From positions 31,801,246 to 31,865,245 of the forward strand of contig NC_077241.1 of assembly GCF_947179165.1 (NCBI RefSeq): a stretch of DNA of 64,000 nt, written 5' to 3'. This DNA is from Solanum dulcamara (lineage: Eukaryota; Streptophyta; Magnoliopsida; Solanales; Solanaceae). Made by a program: the position numbers and the translations under genes. Shown in pieces: positions 46,362 to 58,916 of this stretch. The notes under the pieces are model-generated. The model made no database searches, was not told the origin of the DNA, and worked only from the letters and a program-made list of their open reading frames with translations. Each line of letters begins with the position of its first letter. Position 1 is the stretch's first letter.

Positions 46362-48650
46362 ATTGCGATCCTTGCAATTATGTGTGAAGGCACTCATCTT
46401 AGCCCAAGATTTACCTTAGCATTTTCTCGCTAGTATTCATGTTTCGCCTTTCCCTCTCTTCTTCTCTCTTACAATCGGTGTTGGGGTAGATCTTTAATTC
46501 AACCATGATTGTGTCCTTTTTGGCTATTTGATTTAACTTCTCTTCATATTCCTCCGTAATGTCTCTAAAATATAATAACTCCTTTTCATCATGTACTCCT
46601 CCGCTTGGACTTATACTGTATATATAACTAGTCGTAGGTTGCACAACTACTCTTATACCACTGGTATAAGGTAAACATAGTCTTTTCATCTCCCAGCCCA
46701 TCTTCCTTTACATATTGACTTCACACTAGAACTTGCTCGTGCTAACACTATTTTGTCCTACTTCTTTCTTTTCTTCCTTTACATACTCCTTTGTCTCCTC
46801 ATATCCTACCATAGAAGATTATATATTTTCTTTGCTACTTGTACATCCTGATATCAGCAACCAATGACGTTGTTGCCATATCTTAATCTTTACTCAAACA
46901 TGACCCTACTACCCTTTTCACGACCCTTAGTTTGCTCAGTCCTACTCTCTTACCGTATTCAACCCTTTTTGTAGGCACCCATGATTCTTTGCATGGTCTA
47001 AGATACCATGGCTTCTATATATTTATTGTTGGACTTAAGCTCTTGCTAACTCATTCCAGTATAGGATCTCGCTTGAAATTTAAGTTGTCCCATCAACATG
47101 TGACAGTGTCAGTTGATTTCCTCTCACGCTTGTATTTCTCTTGTTCACTTCCCCCCTTTAGGGAGTACCCATGTCATCCTTTGTTTATTTTCAACTGTTC
47201 AAATGCATATGATTCTGTTCCAACACATTTGTCATACTGCACCATGTCTACACCTTCTGTTAAGTCATCTATAGTTTAGGTTGCCCTTGCAAAAAACCTT
47301 AATATAACCATGTAGTGCTCAGAATTCTCAATAACTAGTACCCAATCTAGTCCAAGTACTGGTACTCGAGTCATATAACTAATGTAGTAGTTTAGCCGAA
47401 GTCACATTTCATTCATCCCAATTAGTACGTTACTAGTGCTTATAATCATGTCCAATTCTCCATTCGGGGGTACTTATACTCGGATGACACGTGTTTCACG
47501 TTTTGTTATCACCTCTTTTTTTTCCAAAAGATACCACTTGTTCCTTTAATAATTTCACAATGCCTCAGTTGTTTTGCAATTTTCCATTCCCTATCCTCGA
47601 TGGATCCAACTATTTCCAAAGTGGAGGTACATATACACAATACCCCTTTCTGCTTTATGATCTTTCATCCTTATCGTGTACCCGATTGTAACTCCTAATT
47701 TTACTCATAATCACATTCTTTAGTTACTTCTTTACTAGGCTCTACATACTTCCATGATGATCCTCATTATATTCACACTATATTCTACTCAAGGTCAATC
47801 CCGAAGGGTAATATTTCTTAACTTTTATTCACGATCCTTACTCTGGGCTAATTCCACTCGGTAGAGCAAGCGTACTTAACCCCTTATCCTTCCTCGTCAT
47901 TCTCATCCTTAATATCTTATAGGCTGTCTTAAGACATTCATATCCATCACCATTTTTCTCACCATATCAGTATTGACCTTCTATTTGCCACTCATATCAT
48001 AATTAACTTATTTCCCAAAGTTAGTTGTACTCCTAGTTTAGTCGGATCTTATCGTTATCATGAATACGATATCTCAAGATATATTACAACCTTATATCTC
48101 ATTCTCTTTGTATTTCCAAAAAACATTTGGTAGAATTTCCTCTATATTCCTTACTATCCCAAACCTGCACTCAGGAAATACCAATAATGCCTCACAGGGC
48201 CAATACATATATATTCATATCACAGCCGCACAGGGTGCCCAATATCAACAATAGTATAAAATGATGGACTACCTCATATGTCCAACTCAAACTGCACCTG
48301 TTACACTTTCTTGTCTACTTTTCCTTTCAATTTTCAACTTTACATTTCAATCATATTTCAATCTTCTTACCTTACCCAGCATGCCTCTTTCGCACCATTA
48401 CCTACCTGTATACTGTGTAGCTTCCAATATCATCCATCACTTTCTTCTGTCGATGTCGTTCTTCAGCTGAAACCAAAGATTAGAAAAAAAGGAATTTCAT
48501 TTCCTATGGCTAGGCTCTATCGCACGATCTAAGACCATAAAGAAAGGTAACATCCTAAATTTCTTATAGCCTCCTATTATAGATGTGGTTTACCACACAC
48601 CAATAAACAAGACTACTAGACACGATCTGTAGAAATTCCAAGGACCAAAC
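46362..48650 (-). other. Interior of the C element, not assigned
   Basis: About 2.3 kb between the 5S-like sequence and the PBS. The right end (about 48570-48640) matches the leader of A1 (11330-11410): 'agcctcctattatag...gtggtttaccacac' style blocks. The rest has no domain I can name. A 96-residue open frame on the minus strand (46701-46411) starts 'MGWEMKRLCLPYTSG' and has an acidic, Lys/Arg-rich second half; I do not recognise it. Other short frames here look random. Confidence 0.4.
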
Positions 48651-48663
48651 CGCTTTGATACCA
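48651..48663 (-). other. Primer binding site of the C element
   Basis: The minus strand reads TGGTATCAAAGCG, close to the initiator-Met PBS, four bases after the LTR end at 48668. Confidence 0.8.
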
Positions 48664-48667
48664 GTTT

Positions 48668-48871
48668 TGTCATGATCAAACCCCATAGGTCGTGACGGGT
48701 GCCCGAGCTGGGCACTCGCATATATCCCTGCCATTTGTAAGTAAATTTGTCCCCTGTTTAAGTTATAGCACATCAACAGGCAGGATAACATATAAGCCGG
48801 CGGGGCTTATCATAGGCACCATTGTACATACATGCATATACAATCCATATACAACCCACATACATGTCCAC
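48668..48871 (-). mobile_element. 5' LTR of the C element, truncated
   Basis: Starts TGTCATGATC (LTR 3' end on the plus strand) and matches 41213-41400 closely. It ends after 'catgtccac' where the 3' LTR copy continues 'agacctctaag'. The rest of this LTR is missing, because a plus-strand C LTR begins at 48872. Confidence 0.8.
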
Positions 48872-48975
48872 TGTCACGTGGCAGCACCCCATTGGCCGCA
48901 TGTTTGAGGTGGCCCAATAAGGGGCTGACACGTGTCACCCTTAGGGGATGACACATGTCACCTCATATATATATG
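48872..48975 (+). promoter_or_regulatory. G-box pair and TATA-like run at the C LTR start
   Basis: CACGTG at 48875-48880, a perfect palindrome GACACGTGTC at 48927-48936, a near copy GACACATGTC at 48950-48959, then TATATATAT from about 48966. CACGTG is the core bound by plant bZIP and bHLH factors. The position at the LTR 5' end fits a U3 promoter. Activity is not shown. Confidence 0.5.
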
Positions 48976-51027
48976 TGTATATGACTCTTCATGGATTCAT
49001 TTATCCAAAAGTAGTAGCAACATAGGGAGAAAACGTGAAAGAGAAAGGCAGCCATAGCTTGGAAGCTTAAAGGTGAGTTTTCTAATTTTCTCTCCGTGAA
49101 TTAATTATATGCGACGCTCTTAAAATACGTGGAGGTGTATATATGTATATTACGATGATTACGGAACCATATTTTCAGTTCTACACTTGAAAAACTAAAA
49201 GAAGCTCAAAGAAGAAAATCTACAGGATCAAAGGGAGAGGGCTACGAGTTGGACCCTTTTGGGGTGAGCGTTCGGGTTTCGTTTCGTGAATTAATTATTT
49301 GAAGTGTCCATAAGATGTATAATGATGTGTAATAACATAAAAGTTTAATTTGGGGCAGCGAGGAAGTCGGACAAACAGCCCGCTCAAGTTCAGCGCGTTT
49401 GAAGAAGTTTCGAGTTGCGATTTGGCTAGTTTTGGCCAATTTTGGGTAAGGTAAGACTTCTCCTTTAAATTTGGAATTTATGGTGTTATTATAGGGTGTA
49501 TTACACACCTTTTTTTCTGCTGTAAGTTGTTTAAAAGTCGTAAAAAGTTCGACGTTCGAAATAAACTAAATTGAAGTCGCTATAGTTGAATTGTTGCCGA
49601 AATAGAGTGTTGTTCTTGTAAGGTGATGCTGCAGGGGTGTGGCTTGTGGTTTCAGGGTATAAAAATTTTCTTAATGAGGTGGGGGAGCTGCTGGTTTAAG
49701 CCACATGACCCCCCGCTTTGTACAGTTAAAGGTTTGACAAAAATGGAAACTAGAAACCCTATTTTTATATCGTAATTTTGAATAAGTCGTTTGGAATTTA
49801 TGTTGTATATGGTTTGTATGAATTGATGCAGGTTGTTGTTGTTATTTGGATGTAGGTATTAGGGACCTAATTGGAAATTTGGATAGGGCACATTATAGGG
49901 GAGGTGCAGCCCAATTTTCGTCGACGCCTTAGCAAATATCAGAACTAGTCGGGGAAATGACTAAGGAAATAGATTCCATTAATACTAAGATGTAACCTAA
50001 GGTGCTGAAAAGTTAAGAGGGGTTGATATTCATATTACTTTCATGTTGAATAGGTTCAAAGGACGACGAGGCGAACAGGATGAGGAATAACTCAGACAAG
50101 GTATGTAAAGCTTTCTCTTGGCATGTTTTGGTATAAGTTCGTACAACTATCTTTCTTTCCTTTTGGCAATGTTTAGCCTTAAGTGAATTGTATATGAAGT
50201 GCGGGGATAATTTCATTCCCAGAATTATGAGTACGCCTCATAATCCCTATCCACTATTCAGTATTAGAGTTTTATTCTCTTTCTTCTTTTGGGGCATGTC
50301 CTTGTCTTAGTTGTAAGTTGAATCTGATCTAAACTCCGAAGTAACTCCATTCTTAAACATCACTTAATTACTTTTGAATATCGAACTCTGATAGTAGTTG
50401 AACTATTTCCCTGGAAACTTTTATATGTTAAAGAGGTAACAAATGTACAGGCTCCAAGTCTTACAGACTATATGTTAACAAATGTTTCTGGTTCCATAAG
50501 TGATTTGGCTTTACTTTAGTACATGTCTAGGAGCCCCGAGATTATAATTGATATTGCCCATAATGGAATTTAGAAATCACTCGAGGTGACTACACTACTA
50601 CTCGAGTCCTCCGACAAAATTTTAATCTTTTTATACGGTCAAGTCTCTAATAATGATTTAAATTGCATATAGTTACTCACTACTCTACTCGTGTATATTG
50701 TAACACTTCTTTCCCTGAGTCCCGGGCTAGGATACGTTCTCGTGCATAGTTTACTACATTATTCCCTGAGTCCCTCAATAGAGGGCCAGGATACGTGTAT
50801 AGATATATGATGATGTGTTGTAATAAGGTGGTGATGGCACTGAGCCTATGATGGTCCTACAGATGTCATTCACCGAACCCCTGAAAGGGCCGGCTATATT
50901 GTATAAATTGAGCATGCATGCTTTTATGATTCACAGAGTACAGGTACATGACTTCGATTTAATAATTTGTTCCCCTACTTCTCTATTTCGAATATACCCC
51001 CAGTGTATTATGTTATATTTTACATAC

Positions 51028-51066
51028 TCAGTGCATATGTCGTACTGACCCCCCTTTCCCGGGGGG
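51028..51066 (+). other. Two hairpins in the C LTR (plus)
   Basis: Hairpin 1: TCAGT (51028-51032) with ACTGA (51044-51048). Hairpin 2: CCCCCC (51049-51054) with GGGGGG (51061-51066). Same order and place as in the A and E LTRs. Confidence 0.7.
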
Positions 51067-51551
51067 CTGCGTTCATGCCCATAGGTATAAATACAGATTT
51101 TGGGAGTCCGTCAGCTTAGGGTTCCATGCATCTCAACTGGAAGAGGCTCCATTGTATCGGGACCTAGTTTTGATACTGTCCACGGATGTATAGAAATTGT
51201 TTTATCCATTCAGGGGTACGGCGGGGGCCCTGTCCCACCATATGTTGTCATTTATATGTTTAGAGGTCTGCAAATATGTATATGTGGGTTGTATATGTCA
51301 GTTTGGTTCAGCTGGGTCTATATTATATATTGTACATATTGTTATGTTATGGTAGCCTTGTCATCTTACGTGCCCGGTCATGTTGTGATACAAACAAAAT
51401 GGGCTACAAGTATATGTAAATGTTATCGCCCAGTAGGGCTCTGTTACATGATATTATTTTATTTATAGTTCAATATGACCACAACTGATAGATATGTGTA
51501 CGGGGGTCGAGGTCGGACCCCAGTCGCGACCTACGGGGTTGGGTCGTGACA

Positions 51552-52625
51552 ATATTCACATCTTCCCACTTCCAAGTAGGAATTTCTATATCTTGAGTTA
51601 AACCTCCCCGGTCGTTGATGCTCAACCTTAACTTGTTGGCAATTTGGATATCTGTCTAAAAATTCCGCACTGTCCTTTTTCATGCTATTCCACTAATGCA
51701 CCTCCCTAAAATAATGATACATATTAGTGGAAACCATATGAATTGAATATTGAGAACTATGATCCTCATTTAATATCAACTCTCTTAGCCCATCTACATT
51801 AGGTACACACAACCAACCTTAATAAGAAAGCACACCATCACCCCCTTAAGGGAAAGCCTTAATGGTTTTTTCAGGAGCCGACTTCTTTAGTTCAACTAAT
51901 ATTGCTTCATGGTCTTGTTTGGATTTAACATCCGCCACAAGAGACGATTCTAAACCATTATGAACAAGAATACCTCCATCATTGGAGTCAACCAACCACA
52001 CACCTAAACATGTCAATCTATGAACATCTTTGATCAATTCTTTCTTACCTTCGTCAACATGTGCCATACTATTCATGGACAATCTACTTAGTATGTCCCA
52101 CATTAGCTTTGCCTGGATGGTACAACACACTCATATCATAGTGTTTCAACAATTCAAGCCATATCCTTTGCCGAAGGTTCAAATCCTCTTGCTTAAAACA
52201 TATTGTAAACTCTTATGGTCGGTGAATACATCAAAATGGACACCACAAAGATAGTGTCTCCAACTCTTCAAGTCAAACACAACCGCCATTAGTTCAAGAT
52301 CATGGGTCTGATAATTCTGGTCATGCACCTTAAGTTGCCTTGAAGAATAGGCTATCACCTTACCAAGTTGCATCAACACACAACCAATACCAATATTTGA
52401 AGCATCATACTATACCACGAAACCATTGGACCCTTCTAGAAAGGTAAAAATAAGTGAGGTAGTGAGAAGATCTTTCTGCTCTTGGAAACTCTTCTCACAA
52501 GCTTCTGACCATTGAAAATTCACCTTATTTTGAGTCAACTTGGTCAAAGGTAATGAGATTAATGAAAATCCTTCCACAAATCTCCTATAGTATCCATCTA
52601 GGCATAAAAAGCTTCTAATATCCAA
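51552..52625 (-). pseudogene. B element integrase start, linker and RNase H (broken)
   Basis: Minus strand. 51552-51800 reads as the integrase N-terminal part up to 'WKW-ED-V', cut at 51552 by the C LTR. 52130-51846 is the linker ('SMNSMAHVDEGKKELIKDVH', 'GVWLVDSNDGGILVHN'), parallel to 8019-8297 in A1. 52379-52179 is RNase H ('[20 protein letters not shown]', '[11 protein letters not shown]'). 52625-52410 is the RT thumb and RNase H start ('[20 protein letters not shown]'). Frames differ between pieces. The part of the integrase with the active site is missing from the window. Confidence 0.83.
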
Positions 52626-52725
52626 AGGATATAAAGATCTAGGCCAATTCTTAATTGCCTTGTTTCCTTAGGATCAACCATAATCTCTTCACTGGACATA
52701 ATGTGACTAAAAAAAGCTATTTCCC

Positions 52726-53481
52726 TTAACCAAAACTCACATTTGTTGACCTGGCGAATGATTGCTTATTTCTTAGAGTTTGCAAAATAATCCTCAAGTG
52801 ATTAGCATACTCCACCTCATTCCTAGAGTAAACCAATATGTCATTGATAAACACAATCAAAAACATGTCAAAATATTGTTTGAAAACCCTATTTATTAAA
52901 TTCTTGAATTCCGCGAGGGCATTGGTCAAACTAAACAGCATAACTAGGAACACATAGTGGCCATAACTTGTTGAAAGTGTAGTTTTGGGAATGTTTCACT
53001 CATTCACCCTCAATTGGTGATAACAAAAATGGAGATCAATCTTAGAGAAGTAACTTACCCCTTGTAATTGATCAAACAAATCATCTAACCTAGAAATTAG
53101 GTATTTATTCTTGATGTTCACTTTGTTCAATTGACGGTAGTTAATGTACATATGTAGTGAACCGTCCTTCTTTCTAACAAACAAAATGGGAGCACCCCAT
53201 GGAGATATACTTGATTTAATGAATCCTTTGTGTAACAAGTCTATTAATTTGTCCTTTATTAATTCCGCTAGAGCCATTCGGTAAGGAGGAATAGAAATGG
53301 GTTGAGTACCTAGAAGAAGGTCAATACCAAAATCAATCTCCCTTTCAGGAGGGACACTGGGTAGATCATCGGGAAACACATACGAAAACTCATTAACAAT
53401 AGGGAACGACTCTATAGTAAGGGCTTTGGAATTTTTATCCCTAACCCTCACAAGATAGTAGATACCACCCTTGGAAACCAT
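52726..53481 (-). pseudogene. B element reverse transcriptase (broken, active site changed)
   Basis: Minus strand. 53481-52996 holds '[19 protein letters not shown]', '[11 protein letters not shown]', '[20 protein letters not shown]' and '[15 protein letters not shown]'. 52953-52726 holds the C-terminal blocks with 'FINDILVYS' (codons 52840-52851) where A1 and D have F-I-D-D. The first catalytic Asp is thus Asn, a G-to-A change. A frame break separates the pieces near 52960-52990. Confidence 0.85.
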
Positions 53482-53557
53482 TTTTTGAGGTTTAAGGAAT
53501 GAAATGAATTGAATTTGAACACATAATGACTACCCTTTAATTCTAGGACAGACTCAT

Positions 53558-53914
53558 TTAGGAATTGGAACATAACCACTTCATAACATCAAAATTTATC
53601 ATCTCAAGCTCAATTAGATCAGATAGAGTAACTTTATGGAAAATTGAAACCGGACAACTTCTATAAACCCTTTTAGATACAACTAACTCACCTACAGGAG
53701 TATAAAAACAAAAATTCTCTAACAATATTTTGGGGCTAACATCAAATCTCATGGCCACATAAGGGGACAAAAAAAACAAATTTGTACCCAGATCAAGTAA
53801 GGCATAAACATCATAGTGAAAGACCCATAAAATATAGATAACAACAATGGGAGTCTCCTCCATCTCTTGCATACCATGAAGAGCATAAAATTGATGACCA
53901 CCCACTGGTTGCAC
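53558..53914 (-). pseudogene. B element protease (broken)
   Basis: Minus-strand open stretch with 'YALLDLGTNLFFLSPYVAMRF', where the active site reads D-L-G, then 'YTPVGELVVSKRVYRSCPVS' and 'LIELEMINFDV'. It ends in a frame break before the 'GMDWL' block. D-L-G also occurs in A2, so a shared source copy with this change is possible. Confidence 0.8.
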
Positions 53915-53949
53915 TTGAGCATCTTATACAACTTGGCCTCCTTGAGCAA

Positions 53950-54990
53950 CTTACCCTTTAGGACGACCATCTCTAACCTTGCATTCCTTAGAATGATGAC
54001 CCAACTTACCACACCGGTAGCAAATATTCAAGCCCACTAAACACTCACCCATGTGGTTCTTACTACACTTCTTGCATGTAGGAGTAGCTTGGATGATAGG
54101 GAACCTTTTTGAGGCTTAGGGTTGGGTACCCTATCCTTGTAAAACCTTGGAATAATAGCATTAGAAGATCCTTGGCCGGAGTACTTATGGCAAAAATGCA
54201 TACATCATCCACCTCCAGACTTTCTATAAGAAAGGTCACCATCCTCGGTCCTTGGCCTCTTGGACTCCCTATTATTTTCCCATAACTTATCACTCTGTAT
54301 TTGCTCCACATAGGTTATAAGTCTAGATATGTTCATCTCCCAAATCAAGATCTCTTTTTTGCACTCTTTTCAGACCACATCCGACACACCCGATACAAAC
54401 TTGCTGGTACGATCTCATGATTCATTTACCATGAATGGAGCATAAGTTGACAATTGAGTAAAATTGAGGGCATACTCTATCACACTCATACCACCTTGCT
54501 TAATGTTGATGAACGCTTGTACTTTGGCTTCCCTAAACTCCAATGGAAAGAAAAGATCAAGAAACACTCCTATGAACTCATCCCAAGTCATAGGATCTAC
54601 CTCTCTACGCCTCTCATATTCCATTAATCATACCAAATACGAGCAACACTGTTCAATTAGTATGTGGACAATTCTGCCCTCTTAATCGGGCTAATCCTCA
54701 TGATATCCGCAATCTTGTGAATGCTATATCAACAAACTATTGTAGATTCTCTACACCTTAGAACCCCAAAATACAGCAGATTCATTCTCATGAAATCATA
54801 AACTTTTCTTGCTATCGTACCAATATTTGGGTTCATAAGAGCAATCACTTCATAGTTAAATTAGGTGGTAACGGCTTGTACAAGTATTTGAAAGGCCACT
54901 CGAAACTCAACATTAGAGACTTGATCATTCAGAGCTTATTGATTCTCTTCAACCCCATTCCTTCTAGAGGGGTATCATCGTGGAGGCATA
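53950..54990 (-). pseudogene. B element gag and zinc knuckle (broken)
   Basis: Minus strand. The zinc knuckle area is at about 53980-54080. Capsid core at 54624-54415: 'DEFIGVFLDLFFPLEFREAK', 'FINIKQGGMSVIEYAL'. It is colinear with A1 gag. The N-terminal part to about 54990 is out of frame. PBS lies 200 bp further upstream at 55187-55200. Confidence 0.78.
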
Positions 54991-55186
54991 TTCTGAAAAT
55001 CATAAAAAACAAGCATTAGAGGGAAAGAATTAATCACTCTACCATATGAAATAGATCAATAAAGAAGTGAGACTTTTCTAGGACGTTTCATAGCCTCCTA
55101 TTTATGGATGTGGTGCACTTCACACCAATGAATAAGACTTTACATAACACAGCATGTTAGACTTCCTATGACATTTCTAAATCTTA

Positions 55187-55200
55187 TGCTCTGATACTAA
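55187..55200 (-). other. Primer binding site of the B element
   Basis: The minus strand reads TTAGTATCAGAGCA, one change from the initiator-Met PBS, three bases after the LTR end at 55204. Confidence 0.8.
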
Positions 55201-55203
55201 GTT

Positions 55204-55435
55204 TGTCATGACTCGAACTAGGTCCATGATGTGATATGACCATCGGGGTGTAAGGGATTCCAACCAAGAAATCTTACCATACAACGCATACATAAGGTGA
55301 AGAGACATAGTAATATAAGCTTAAGTGACAACTTAAGGGAATGAGACTAAGGGACAACAATTCAATAGATGTCCATTTTGGACTACATAACATAGAAATG
55401 AAACATTCCTCTAGTGTAGTTTTTAATGGGGGCTT
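55204..55435 (-). mobile_element. 5' LTR of the B element, part left of A3
   Basis: Begins TGTCATGACTCGAAC (LTR 3' end read on the plus strand) and matches 37656-37890. It is interrupted at 55435 and resumes at 60986. Confidence 0.82.
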
Positions 55436-57448
55436 TTTCATGACCCAACCTAGGGCCTAGTAGTAACATGGTGATCGAAACCCCAAAGGGCTCCTACCAA
55501 GCCTCTTGTACATATTATAAGCATATATAAGGTAAAGTAAAAGTGGAAACATCATAAGAGAGTCTAAACCATGAATAGTAAATAAAGAATGTCACATGAC
55601 ACCATAGACTCGAAACATTTGTCCAACTAGATACCTCTACTCATGAGCATGGGCGGGAGCTAATACATATACCTAGCTCACCCTCAATATAAAACATAAG
55701 AAAAGTCTTTGAAAATAGTAACCAACTTGATGACTAGTCCCTGATAAATGAGGACTCACTACACACAGCCGGAGAGAAAAGCTTACTAACCACGTGCACG
55801 AATATGACCTTCAACCTCAACTACGACATTATGAGATAATGTAGGCAAAAATATGCATTAGTACATTTGAATGTACTAAGTATGTAGGCAATTCAATGCA
55901 TAGAAAACCAGGTTTGTACAAATGACCATTTTACATAGCATGATAGGAGAAGTAGCCAAAAATAATAAGTAGTCTTTAAGAAGGACCAATGCATAATAAA
56001 CCATGTAAAAGATAGGATTAGTCATTTAAACCATAAAAAGGACCATTCATATGTGGGATAGGAACCATAACCGAAAATAAGACCATATGAGCTATAACAT
56101 AGAATCCCAATATTTTGCCTACATCATAGAAAAGGGGAATCCACTTGCCAAGGTAGACTCCTACATGCCTAATTGGATCCACTATGAGGTCGTGTGAATC
56201 GGGTACTCATCTCTAGTTCTTAGACTCAGGTACTCACCTCCAAGCCTTGATATTTTGGGTACTCACTTCTTAGAGATTTGGGTATTCACCTCTAATTCCT
56301 TTGTACCTATGGTGGCATGTAGTTATGCGACAAGAGACTTTATATAAGGACCCCTTATTTCGAGCCCCCACCTCATCCATATTCGGTGCTAAGTGAAATC
56401 TCATGGAAAACATACATAGCATAGAAAATCATAATTACATATATCATAGCCATTATCATAGGTTTGAAATCATAGAGTAGACATGATTCATACTTAGAAA
56501 TTCATTATCATGGCTTATACTTTAATTTAGGGTAAGACATGAATGAATGATCAATTGATTTAAAAATCATGAAATTGATTTTGAAAATATGCATGATCAT
56601 AAAATTTCTTTCAGACCATACATAATTGATATAGATAATATCATTAGGAAGTATAATTGAAAATGCTCATATTTTACATCATGAACCCTAGAAATCAAAA
56701 TATGAGAATTCATGGAAAAACTCTTCAATTTAATGCAATAGCCATCAATTTATATCAAAATAGACTAATGATAATACTTTGAATCATAATTCATGCAATA
56801 GGAATAGAGATCATAAAACCCATAAAATACCATACTTTAATTTGATAGAAAACCTTGAGAAATTGATTGGGATTCATGATGAAAGGATCCATGAATCAAT
56901 ACACACATACCTTAAGTGAGAACACCAAATAATTTGGAATAATTTGAGAGTTTTGATGGAGAGTTTGAGTGAATTTACTTGAAGTCTTCAATGGAGTCCT
57001 TGGTAGTCTTTTATAGAGAGAAAAATATTTGAGTAGGTGAATTGTAGAAGAATGAATATAATTAGAGGTTTAGGTTAATTTATAGAGTTGAATTAGGTCC
57101 TAAAAACATCTAGGCTCATTAGCTAACAATTTGGGAAAAGTCTAAAATGCCCTTACTAAAAATACAACTCGGCCACAAACCCTTGCCAGGTCCGCGATGC
57201 GGAGGCAAGTAAGTCCGCGACGCTGACTTTTCGCGGACCTTACTGGTTCGCGTAGTTCCTTGAGAAATATATCTTTTGATCTATGGGTCCTAAAAATCCT
57301 CCGAGACTATTTTCCTGCAGGTTTTGACCTCCTAATCGATATTCCAAACTCAGATTTTCTAAAAAGATTAAGGATTATTCATTATTTGAGCGGCCTAATC
57401 CCAAGGCATTCTTAAGGAACTTGTGAGCATTTTTTTAAGGATGATATA
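55436..57448 (-). mobile_element. 3' LTR of A3
   Basis: 2013 bp. Carries the GTGAGTA cluster in reverse (about 56195-56305) and hairpin 2 with one mismatch (about 55826-55846). It ends at the polypurine tract. Confidence 0.85.
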
Positions 57449-58916
57449 ATATCTCTCCCTTGGAAATATTTGTCATCGAATGAGATTCAACTAATATAGG
57501 AAGGACATGGAAAAAGGACTAGCAACCTAATATGAATATGAGGACACTTTGAAAGATGCATAGAACATATAAATTCATACTTGACATAAGACATAGTCCT
57601 TGAGAAACATCATTTTCATGAATCATGCATGCATATGAATGACATATTGAACTGGAATGTAGGAGCTTAATCTATTTGATCATGAAAAGCTTAGTATATT
57701 TAGGCTCGATTGAAAGAAAAGAGATACAAATAACGCTTCATCATGTCCGATTCAACTTCCCACATAGCACTCTCTACTTGTTGATTCCTCCATAACACTT
57801 TGACGGATACAACGTCTTTATTTCTTGACCTCTTCACTTACTAGTCTAAAATCTCAATCAGGATCTCCCCATAAGTCCAACTCTCTTCAATACTCATATT
57901 CTCTATTAGCATAATAGAATTCGGATCACCCACAAACTTCCACAACATTGATACATATACCTGGATACTACACCTCTATAGGAAAATTTAGCCTAAGAGT
58001 ACTACTCCTTACTACCCGTATTCAACAAACCTCGAAACCTAATAAAGAAACACACAATCCATCATACATTCACCCATATGCCATCAACACTACATTCAAG
58101 ACAAGTTCTATAACAACTCTAATACACTTACTTGAAACACTTATCAAGAAGTCATCAATGGACTACTACTAATAATTCACATATCTATAACCATACATTT
58201 AAGCCTACTATTCTAACCGCTTTATGGTTCCCTTGAGGTCAACATCACTTAGTAATTTTAATGTCTAATCTAACATCTCTATATATACATTTGCATTAAC
58301 TCATACTAACAAATACACCAATATACTCTTACCTATCTATTGCCCACAATAAGGTCTCATCTAGCTTGTCCTCCATATCTATAACCTACAATGGGGTAAG
58401 CATGTCATAGTTTATCAAAACATAGAATGGTCACTCTCTCTATTTATCATGACTCATCTACTATCATTATAATTAGAACAAATAACCTACCTTGATAACT
58501 ACGTACTCCATCGCCCCTTTGTGAGAGAACTTCAAATTTCTTTTCAACCACCAATTCCTTTTATTAACTAAGAATGGACCCATGTCTTGCCTTAATTTTA
58601 CATCATCTATCAATAGTGATCCCAAACTATTTTGTACAAGAAAACCACCCTCATTAATATCAATCCCCCTTTGGATTGGTACTCTTGTTGAAGGCATCTT
58701 CTGAAAATCGCAAAGAACAATTATTAGGGGGGAAAAGGCCTAGAGTATGCTCTATCACACGACATGGATCATGAAAGAAGTGAGAATTCCAAAAATGCCT
58801 CATAGCCTCCTACTCATAAGTGTGGCGCGCTTCACACTCATGAATAAGACTCCACTTGATGCCGCATGTTGGACACCCTAGGATACTTGAAAAACCTTGT
58901 GGTCTGATACTAAGTT
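57449..58916 (-). pseudogene. Interior of A3: gag-pol remnant with a foreign middle
   Basis: 57449-57950 matches the chromodomain-like end and leader side of A1 (6425-6960). 58697-58473 starts like gag (M-x-x-T-R-V-P-I-Q-R-G) and after about a dozen codons jumps into the linker between RNase H and integrase ('FLVQNSLGSLLIDDVKLRQD', compare 8019-8297). About 57960-58470 fits neither and has no match in the window. So gag, protease, RT, RNase H and most of integrase are gone. Confidence 0.7.
58901..58912 (-). other. Primer binding site of A3 (decayed)
   Basis: The minus strand reads TAGTATCAGACC, two changes from the initiator-Met PBS. Confidence 0.7.

Larger units (their letters stand above)
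48872..51551 (+). mobile_element. C-type LTR, plus strand, without matching flanks
   Basis: 2680 bp from TGTCACGTGG to GGGTCGTGACA. Opposite in direction to the C element on its left. The flanks differ: TCCAC before and ATATT after. The right side is integrase sequence of another element, not the rest of the C 5' LTR. So it is either one end of a lost element or a product of recombination between two C LTRs. Two hairpins lie at 51028-51066. Open frames 50848-51048 and 51100-51468 have no domain. Confidence 0.8.

Noticed and set aside
46932..48532. Plus-strand frames of 60-115 residues in the C interior
   Set aside because: No domain, and opposite in strand to the element. Composition (Ser, Leu, Phe, Tyr, Pro-rich) is what translating the AT- and C-rich strand gives by chance.
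51100..51468. 122-residue plus-strand frame
   Set aside because: It lies in the C LTR, contains no domain, and its sequence is shared with the non-coding C LTR at 41213 onward.
57948..58172. 74-residue plus-strand frame in A3
   Set aside because: Thr/Ile-rich and without any motif. It falls in the unexplained filler, which I report as a finding without claiming a gene.
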